DNA of 64,000 nucleotides from contig NZ_PDWN01000005.1 in assembly GCF_010093205.1 (NCBI RefSeq), positions 124,001-188,000 on the forward strand, given 5' to 3'. Below are positions 58,133 through 64,000 of this stretch, piece after piece. The notes below the pieces were generated by a model, which was given only the letters and a program-made list of their open reading frames with translations, was not told the DNA's origin and did not search any database. The DNA comes from Pseudoxanthomonas daejeonensis (lineage in GTDB: Bacteria; Pseudomonadota; Gammaproteobacteria; Xanthomonadales; Xanthomonadaceae). Every line of letters begins with the position of its first letter. Position 1 is the first letter of the stretch. Position numbers and translations under genes: made by a program.

Positions 58133-60973
58133 CTACCGGCCCACTCCCGGCGGATCGAACCCCAGGCCGTGTCGCTCCACCACGCGCCCGATGTCGGCGC
58201 GTGCCACGGTGATCGCTTCGGTTTCCGTCGCCAGCCGCGGCCTGCGATCCAGCGTGCAGGCCAAGCCGGCCTCCAGCAGCACCGCATGCGCGCGATGCAG
58301 GGCGTTCGCATCCTCGCCGTCGAGCCAGCCACAGCCGGCAAGCGCATCCAGCAGGCCTGGCGTGTCACGCGGTTCCAGCAGCGCGGCGACGTCCACCGAA
58401 CCCGCCAGCACGCCGAACTGCAGCAGGAATTCCAGATCGACCAGCCCGCCCGCGCCCTGCTTGAGGTCGAACCGCGCCGCGTCGCTGCGGTCCAGCTCGG
58501 CACGCATGCGCTGGCGCATCTGGCCGACGTCGCCCGCCAGTACCGCGACGTCGCGCGTCTGGCCCAGCGTGCGTGCGCGTACCTGGCCGAAGTCCGCGCA
58601 CAGCGACGCATCGCCGGCGACCTGCCGCGCACGCACAAGGGCCTGGTGCTCCCAGGTCCATGCGCGCTGCAGCTGGTAATCCGCGTAGCTGGCCAGCGAG
58701 GAAACCAGCAGGCTCTTGCCGCCATCCGGGCGCAGGCGCATGTCGGTCTCGTACAGGCGACCGGCACTGGTCACCGCACCGAGCAACGCGACGATCTTCT
58801 GCGCCAGGCGCGCGTACCAGCGCGCCGGTTCAAGCGGTCGCTTCCCGTCCGACATCGCCGCCGGATCGGCGTCGTACAGGAACACCAGGTCCAGGTCGGA
58901 GCCGAAGCCCAGCTCCCTGCCGCCCAGGCTGCCGTAGCCGACGATGGCAAAACGCCCCCCCGGCATCGCGCCATGCGCGTGGGTGACTTCGGCATCGGCC
59001 ATGCCCAGCACTTCGAGGACGACCGCATCGGCCAATGTCGCCAGCTGGCGCGCACTGTCCTCGGCGGGCTGGCGCCGGTCCAGGGTCGCCAGGGCGATGC
59101 GGAAACTCAGCGCCAGGCGTACTTCGTTGAGCGCGCGCAGCGCCGCTTCCGGATCGTCGCCCTGGGCCTGCACCGCGCCGGCGCAGGCCGCACGCATCGC
59201 CGCGGCATCGGGCATCGCGCCGGCCACCCGCGTGTCGAGCAGTTCGTCGAGCAGCAGCGGATAGGCGGCGATGCGCTCGGCCAGCAAGGCACTGCGTGCG
59301 AGCACGTCGACCAGGCGCGCCAGCGCACTGGGTTGTTCGTCGAGCAGGGCCAGGTAGCTCGCCCTGCGCAGGATCGCCTGCAACAGGCCGAGCAGCCGCC
59401 GCAGGGCGGCGTCGGGTTGCGCCGAGCGGGCGGCCGCACCCAGCAAAGCGGGCACCACCCGGTCCAGCCGCGCACGCGCCGCATCGGACAGGGCGCGCAC
59501 GCCGTTGCCACGGGCGAAGTCGCGCAGCGAGGCGTCGGCCGCGGCCGCATCGCCGAAGCCCGAATCGGCCAGCACCTGCGGCTCACCGCCCTCGGGCAGC
59601 GCGCGCCAGTAGCTTTCAAGCGCATCGGGCGCCGCTTCGCCACGCCGCGGCACGAGCAGCGCGTCGAACTCCGCCGACACGCCGGCGCGGCACTGCGCCA
59701 GGTCCTGCTGCAGCGCATCCCAGCCCGCGTAATCGAGGGCCAGCGCCAGGCGCTGTCGATCCTCGTCGCTGCCGGGCAGCGCGTGGGTCTGCGCGTCGCG
59801 CAGCATCTGCACCCGGTTCTCGAGCCGGCGCAGGAAACAGTAGGCCCGGGCGAGGTTGAGCCCATGCTCGGGCGCGACCTGCCCGGCGTCCACCAGCGCC
59901 TGCAGCGCCGGCAGCAACTGGCGTCCGCGCAGCGAAGACTCGCGCCCGCCGCGGATCAGCTGCAGCGACTGCACCAGGAATTCGATCTCGCGGATGCCGC
60001 CGGGGCCGCGCTTGAGGTCGTCGGCCATGTCGCGGCGCTGCATCTCGGCCACGATCGCGGCCTTCATCGTGCGCAGTCCGTCCAGTGCGGTGTAGTCGAG
60101 ATAGCGGCGGTAGATGAAGGGCCGCAGCGTCTCCAGCCAGGCCTCGCCGGCGGCGATGTCGCCCGCCACCGTGCGCGCCTTGAGCCAGGCGTAGCGCTCC
60201 CAGTCGCGGCCTTCGCGCTGGAAGTACTGGTCCATCGCCGCGAACGACCACGCCACCCGGCCGGCGTTGCCGAAGGGCCGCAGGCGCAGGTCGACGCGAT
60301 GGCAGAAGCCGTCGGCGGTCATCTCGTCGAGCAGCTTGGCCAGGCGCTGCCCGAGCCGCGCGAAGTAGTCCTCCGCGGCCAGCGCGCGACGGCCATCGGA
60401 CTCGCCATCGTGGGGATAGGCGTAGACCAGGTCGACGTCCGACGAAAAATTCAGCTCGGCGCCGCCCAGCTTGCCCAGGCCGAAAACGACCAGTCGCTGC
60501 GCAGTGCCGCCGGCATCGCGCACCACGCCGTGGCGCTCGGCGAACTCGCCCTCGACCGCCTCCAGCGCCAGGCGCAGGCAGTCCTCTGCCAGCCGCGTGC
60601 TTCCGGCCAGGGTGGCGTCGACATCGTCCAGGCCCAGCACGTCGCGCCAGACCAGTCGCGTGGACATGGCTGTCCGGTACTGGCGCAGCTGCGCCGGCCA
60701 GTCCGGCGGCCGTGCGGGATCGAGGACCGGCTCGGGCAACGGACCCGGATCGGCCTGCGCCAGGTGCTCGAGCAGTGCCGGCTGGCGACGCAGGGTCTCG
60801 ATCGCGAAATCGCTGGCCAGCGCCACGCGTGCCACGCGCTCGCGCAGGCCCGGCATTTCGAGCAGGGCGCCGTGGCGCGGCGAGGAGGCCGCCAGCGTCG
60901 CCAGCGCGCGGGCGCCGATGCGCTCGCGGACATCGGAAGGCGGGTCGGGCGTGGGTCCGGGCGGCGTACTCAT
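58133..60973 (-). CDS. glnE: Bifunctional glutamine synthetase adenylyltransferase/adenylyl-removing enzyme
   Basis: A 946-residue protein, equal in length to E. coli GlnE. Two nucleotidyltransferase domains are seen: the deadenylylating one with [20 protein letters not shown] (Asp179, Asp181) and the adenylylating one with [20 protein letters not shown] around residue 690. [13 protein letters not shown] and [14 protein letters not shown] begin the helical partner regions. It adjusts glutamine synthetase by (de)adenylylation in the cytosol under PII control. Start ATG at 60971-60973. Confidence 0.96.
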   Translation of the reverse strand: MSTPPGPTPDPPSDVRERIGARALATLAASSPRHGALLEMPGLRERVARVALASDFAIETLRRQPALLEHLAQADPGPLPEPVLDPARPPDWPAQLRQYRTAMSTRLVWRDVLGLDDVDATLAGSTRLAEDCLRLALEAVEGEFAERHGVVRDAGGTAQRLVVFGLGKLGGAELNFSSDVDLVYAYPHDGESDGRRALAAEDYFARLGQRLAKLLDEMTADGFCHRVDLRLRPFGNAGRVAWSFAAMDQYFQREGRDWERYAWLKARTVAGDIAAGEAWLETLRPFIYRRYLDYTALDGLRTMKAAIVAEMQRRDMADDLKRGPGGIREIEFLVQSLQLIRGGRESSLRGRQLLPALQALVDAGQVAPEHGLNLARAYCFLRRLENRVQMLRDAQTHALPGSDEDRQRLALALDYAGWDALQQDLAQCRAGVSAEFDALLVPRRGEAAPDALESYWRALPEGGEPQVLADSGFGDAAAADASLRDFARGNGVRALSDAARARLDRVVPALLGAAARSAQPDAALRRLLGLLQAILRRASYLALLDEQPSALARLVDVLARSALLAERIAAYPLLLDELLDTRVAGAMPDAAAMRAACAGAVQAQGDDPEAALRALNEVRLALSFRIALATLDRRQPAEDSARQLATLADAVVLEVLGMADAEVTHAHGAMPGGRFAIVGYGSLGGRELGFGSDLDLVFLYDADPAAMSDGKRPLEPARWYARLAQKIVALLGAVTSAGRLYETDMRLRPDGGKSLLVSSLASYADYQLQRAWTWEHQALVRARQVAGDASLCADFGQVRARTLGQTRDVAVLAGDVGQMRQRMRAELDRSDAARFDLKQGAGGLVDLEFLLQFGVLAGSVDVAALLEPRDTPGLLDALAGCGWLDGEDANALHRAHAVLLEAGLACTLDRRPRLATETEAITVARADIGRVVERHGLGFDPPGVGR

Positions 60974-61052
60974 CGCCGCGATTGTGGCATGCAGCCCCGG
61001 CGTCTCCGGGCACCCGGCCAGCTTCCGGAAAGGCCCCTTGCCGGGGCGCGGG

Positions 61053-61088
61053 AAAAAAAAGCCCGCTTGCAGCGAACTGCCAGCGGGC
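61053..61088 (-). terminator. Rho-independent terminator downstream of the AsmA-like gene
   Basis: Read leftward, GCCCGCT (complement of 61082-61088) pairs with AGCGGGC (complement of 61061-61067) and is followed by eight T (complement of 61053-61060). It lies 170 bp after the stop at 61260 and 80 bp before the glnE start, so glnE must have its own promoter downstream or depend on read-through. Confidence 0.85.
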
Positions 61089-61259
61089 CTGCTCCCTCCC
61101 CCACGTCGGGATGCGGGACCATCGTGAAGGACTCGTTAGATGCATTGCACGCTGCACTGCAAAACAGCACCGGCAGGTTCAATTTCTGCGGTTTTTCCCC
61201 TTAAAACTGAATAGGCACAATCCGCAAATTGACACCGGTGACAGGGCGTTCGAACGGGG

Positions 61260-63497
61260 TCACTGGAGCAGGTGCGGCTGCGCGTCGAACCATTCCCGGG
61301 CACGAATCAGGTGCATCTCGCGCTGGCCGTTCCGAAGGTCGACGCCGGCCGAAAGCAGGCCCGAACGCGCGAACAGCTGCCCCTTCCGTTCGCCGCCGGC
61401 CAATCGCAGCCGCGCCATGACCTCGTAGCGGTCATTGCTGGCGTGCACCCTGTCCAGTACCAGCGCCTCGTCCTGCCAGTGCACGCGGGCGCGGGCCTGG
61501 ACCTGCCCGGAATCGACCAGCCGGTCCATCCAGCGCGGGTAACTGCGCCCGCTGCCGAACAGGTCGATCAGGAAGCCCACGTCGCGCGCCTGCACTTCGA
61601 CCTTGCCGGATACCGAACTGGATGCGGCCAGATCGATCCGCGCACTGGGCAGGTCGACCTTGGTCCACCAGCCCGTGCGCGACTGCCCGTCCGCATTGCG
61701 GAAGCTCACGTTGTGCAGCCGCACCTGGCTGCCATCGAGGTCGAACTGGCGTTGCTGCAGATCGGCACGTTGCAGGCGCGCATCCAGTTCGACATCGCCC
61801 TTCAACGCATGCCCGCCCATCGACATCCGCGCGCCGTGTCCCTGCACACTGACCACGCCATGGCCGATGCCGCCGCTGCCATCCAGCTTCAGGTCCGCGC
61901 TGGCGGTACCACTGCCGCCTTCGATGCGCATCTGCTCGGACAGGAACCGGTTGTAGACCCGCAGGTCCGGCACCTGCGCGCCGGCGAAACGCAGGTGCGC
62001 GGTGGTCGCGCCCAGCGCCTCCCCGCGCGCGGGCATGCCGTCGACGGTCAGGTCCAGCTGCAGGTCGGTGCCCTTGGCATACGGCGCCGCCGCAGGACCG
62101 CCTGCGATCGAATATCCATCCAGGTGCACGGCCAGCTGGGTCTGCAGCGTGCCTTCGGCTGAAGTGACCAGGTCGGCACGGACGCGACCCTGGCCGCTGA
62201 TCTGGTTGTCCATGACCGTGGCCGCCACCGCGACCTGCGGCAACTCGATGTGGCTGCCCGGCGCCGGCCGGCCCTCGTCCAGGCGCAGGTCGGCGATCAG
62301 GTCGCCGGAACCGTCCAGCCTCAACCACGGCGGCGCGTTGAACATCGTCGTGACCCACCCCAGCGACGGGAAGTGCCAGTGCCCGACCAGGTGCCCCGAG
62401 GCGCGTGGCAGCACGGAGAGCAATCCGTCCTGGGTCGGCAATTCGCGGCCCTGCAAGCGCAGCTCCGCGTCCAGGTCCAGGATGCCGCCCTCGCGCTGGG
62501 GCACCTGCAGTCGCAGCGCGATGTCCTGGTCCACGCTGGCCTGCACCTGCAGCGCGCCGCCCAGCGGCGCACCGGTCACGCCGACGCCGTGCATGGGCGC
62601 GGTCCAGCTCAACGTGCCGCCGGGCTGGAGCACCCCATCGCGCATTTCCAGTTGTGCATGCAGCTCGCCCCCGCCTGGCGTGGTGGTGATCCGGAACTTG
62701 CCTTGCGGGTCGAAGTAGCCGCGCAGCGAAGAACCCTTGCCATCGATCGACAGCGCGCCGTCGGTCAGCGCCAGCTTGCGCATGCCCGGCGCCTGCGCAC
62801 GCGTGTGGCGCTTCATCGAGAAGCTGCCGTCCAGGCGCACCCCATCCAGCAGCTCGTCGCCATCGGCAAGCAGGCGCACGCTGTCGAAATGCACCGACGA
62901 AGGCAGGATCTGCATCGCCCCGCCGCGCAACTGCTTGGAGAACCCGAACACGGCCTGGCCGTCCCCCTCCAGCACGAGTTCGTCGAAGTGGCCGCGCAGC
63001 ACGTGGTCGGCCGCGATCCGGTCGAACAGGAGCGTCCATCCACCTTCGCGTGGCGGTGGCGGTTCGAGGTTGCGTGCGACATGCCGCGCACCGCCAGCCA
63101 CGCCGGTGGCGGCTATCGACGGTACGCGAACCTCCTTGCGCAGCAACGGCCACAACGCCAGGCGCCCGCTGACGCGCTGCGCCTGCACGTCCCAGGAAAG
63201 CTTGCGGACCTGCCCCTGCAGGCGGACATCCCGCGCGATGACGTGACCGGGATAGAGCGTGAGCGCCCGACCCCACTGCGCCTGGAATTTCTCCGGCTTG
63301 CGGTTGGCCGCCCACGGGCCCAGTGGCGTGTTGAGGAACAGGTTGCCCAGCAGGAAATAGGCCCCGTAGGCGACCAGCAGCGTCCAGACCGTGCGCCGAA
63401 GCCAGCGTGGCCGATCGTTCCAGAACATCCGCCATCGGGTCCTGCCCTGGCGGGCCTTCTCCCGTACCGCGTCAAACGTCCAAGCGCGTGCTTCCAT
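61260..63497 (-). CDS. Large membrane-anchored periplasmic protein, AsmA/YhdP-like
   Basis: A 745-residue protein with a cytoplasmic basic N terminus, one transmembrane segment (LRRTVWTLLVAYGAYFLLGNLF, about 33-54) and a long periplasmic part of predicted beta strands with repeated pattern such as RRVSG, LDGSGDLIADLRL and VSVQGHGARMSM. This layout resembles AsmA/TamB/YhdP-type proteins that carry lipids between membranes, but no diagnostic motif was found. The ATG at 63495-63497 with AAAGG about 12 nt upstream is preferred to a TTG two codons earlier. It is 103 bp downstream of the DAHP synthase gene on the same strand. Confidence 0.65.
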   Translation of the reverse strand: MEARAWTFDAVREKARQGRTRWRMFWNDRPRWLRRTVWTLLVAYGAYFLLGNLFLNTPLGPWAANRKPEKFQAQWGRALTLYPGHVIARDVRLQGQVRKLSWDVQAQRVSGRLALWPLLRKEVRVPSIAATGVAGGARHVARNLEPPPPREGGWTLLFDRIAADHVLRGHFDELVLEGDGQAVFGFSKQLRGGAMQILPSSVHFDSVRLLADGDELLDGVRLDGSFSMKRHTRAQAPGMRKLALTDGALSIDGKGSSLRGYFDPQGKFRITTTPGGGELHAQLEMRDGVLQPGGTLSWTAPMHGVGVTGAPLGGALQVQASVDQDIALRLQVPQREGGILDLDAELRLQGRELPTQDGLLSVLPRASGHLVGHWHFPSLGWVTTMFNAPPWLRLDGSGDLIADLRLDEGRPAPGSHIELPQVAVAATVMDNQISGQGRVRADLVTSAEGTLQTQLAVHLDGYSIAGGPAAAPYAKGTDLQLDLTVDGMPARGEALGATTAHLRFAGAQVPDLRVYNRFLSEQMRIEGGSGTASADLKLDGSGGIGHGVVSVQGHGARMSMGGHALKGDVELDARLQRADLQQRQFDLDGSQVRLHNVSFRNADGQSRTGWWTKVDLPSARIDLAASSSVSGKVEVQARDVGFLIDLFGSGRSYPRWMDRLVDSGQVQARARVHWQDEALVLDRVHASNDRYEVMARLRLAGGERKGQLFARSGLLSAGVDLRNGQREMHLIRAREWFDAQPHLLQ

Positions 63498-63600
63498 GGC
63501 CAACGACCTTTCTGCGGCGGGGCGTGTTCACGCTACCGCGAATGCAGGTGCTGCGCACATGCGTAGAACTACGCAGGCCGCCCCCGGCCTGCCGGCAGGC

Positions 63601-64000
63601 TCAGGCCGCCACGCCGCCGGCGCTGGCGCGCCGCACGCGCACTGCCTGCGCGAGCCGCTCGAGCACGCCCAGCGAACGCTCCCAGTCCAGGCAACCGTCG
63701 GTGATGCTCTGGCCGTAGGCGAGCACGCCGCCGTCGACCAGTTCCTGGCGGCCACCGACCAGGTGGCTCTCGACCATGACTCCGATGATGCGCCGGTCGC
63801 CGCCTTCCACCTGGCGCGCGATGTCCTCGACCACGGCGGGCTGGTTGTCGGGATTCTTGCCGCTGTTGGCGTGGCTGGCATCGATCATCAGGCGTGCCGG
63901 AAGGCCGGCCTTGGCGAGCGCGTCGCTGGCGGCCTGCACCCCGGCGGCGTCGTAGTTGGGTGCCTTGCCGCCGCGCAGGATCACGTGGCCGTCCGGATTG
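63601..64000 (-). CDS. 3-deoxy-7-phosphoheptulonate synthase, C-terminal part (truncated by window edge)
   Basis: The C-terminal 133 residues of a class I (AroF/G/H) DAHP synthase, first step of the shikimate pathway. HVILRGGKAPNYDA, MIDASHANSGKNPDNQP (a metal-binding His) and GVMVESHLVGGRQ are family blocks, and YGQSITDGCLDWE near the end carries the conserved SITDxC(I/L) motif. The gene begins beyond base 64000. Which isozyme it is cannot be told from this part. Confidence 0.93.
   Translation of the reverse strand, partial: NPDGHVILRGGKAPNYDAAGVQAASDALAKAGLPARLMIDASHANSGKNPDNQPAVVEDIARQVEGGDRRIIGVMVESHLVGGRQELVDGGVLAYGQSITDGCLDWERSLGVLERLAQAVRVRRASAGGVAA

Noticed and set aside
58169-61204. 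1011-codon open frame on the plus strand
   Set aside because: Antisense to glnE, low-complexity and basic, no ribosome binding site; a shadow frame.
61228-61233. TTGACA on the plus strand near the 3' end of the AsmA-like gene
   Set aside because: No -10 at proper spacing and no rightward gene follows, so a chance match is most likely.

Overview
The window is very GC-rich chromosomal DNA with dense, short-spaced genes, and its gene content points to a gammaproteobacterium of the Xanthomonadaceae/Lysobacteraceae (Lysobacter, Luteimonas, Pseudoxanthomonas or a relative). The indicators are a PPi-dependent phosphofructokinase next to adk and mpl, a K+-independent H+-pyrophosphatase followed by ppa, an ilvC-ilvG-ilvM-threonine dehydratase-leuA-leuB operon behind an attenuator, and a pcm-like gene in front of tolC. 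No tRNA, rRNA, CRISPR array, transposase, integrase or phage gene is visible, so this is mostly core genome and the novelty lies in details.

Layout. 1-9.5 kb: end of hemL, a HAD hydrolase, an argD-family aminotransferase, glyoxalase I, an HSDL2-like SDR, a DedA-PAP2-LssY membrane protein, a Lon-domain protein, mpl and adk. 9.6-18.3 kb: pfp, an AraC regulator, a VOC protein, two exported or anchored unknowns, hppA, ppa and an HDOD protein with a pseudo-receiver. 18.4-26.8 kb: an Asp-hydroxylase/sulfotransferase fusion, a two-helix channel, a 53-residue membrane protein missed by length cut-offs, thiC with its TPP riboswitch, a GH5 mannanase-like lipoprotein and gamma-glutamyltransferase. 26.8-42.9 kb: branched-chain amino acid block. 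ilvD, a PhnD-like periplasmic protein and a lipoprotein run leftward. The leader peptide/attenuator, ilvC, ilvG, ilvM, threonine dehydratase, leuA, leuB and gdhA run rightward. leuC-leuD come back leftward from a divergent LysR regulator.

43-52 kb: an inverted pair of hairpin elements, an RND pump and its membrane-fusion lipoprotein divergent from a TetR repressor, and pcm-like plus tolC, so a full tripartite efflux system may be encoded within 7 kb. 50.6-55.6 kb: lipopolysaccharide genes (waaA, divergent lpxL, an O-antigen ligase/polymerase-type protein, a GT4 glycosyltransferase) and a CHCC zinc-finger protein. 55.8-64 kb: YceI, a RutE-like nitroreductase, an ELM1-like protein, glnE, an AsmA-like anchored protein and the end of a DAHP synthase gene.

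Several control elements can be read directly: a complete ilv attenuator with alternative pairings, a TPP riboswitch, a T-N11-A palindrome between leuC and its LysR gene, a 14-bp palindrome between the pump and TetR, strong intrinsic terminators after adk, tolC, yceI and the AsmA-like gene, and several -10 hexamers so close to start codons that leaderless mRNAs are predicted. All functional calls come from motif and family recognition by eye; no search was run.
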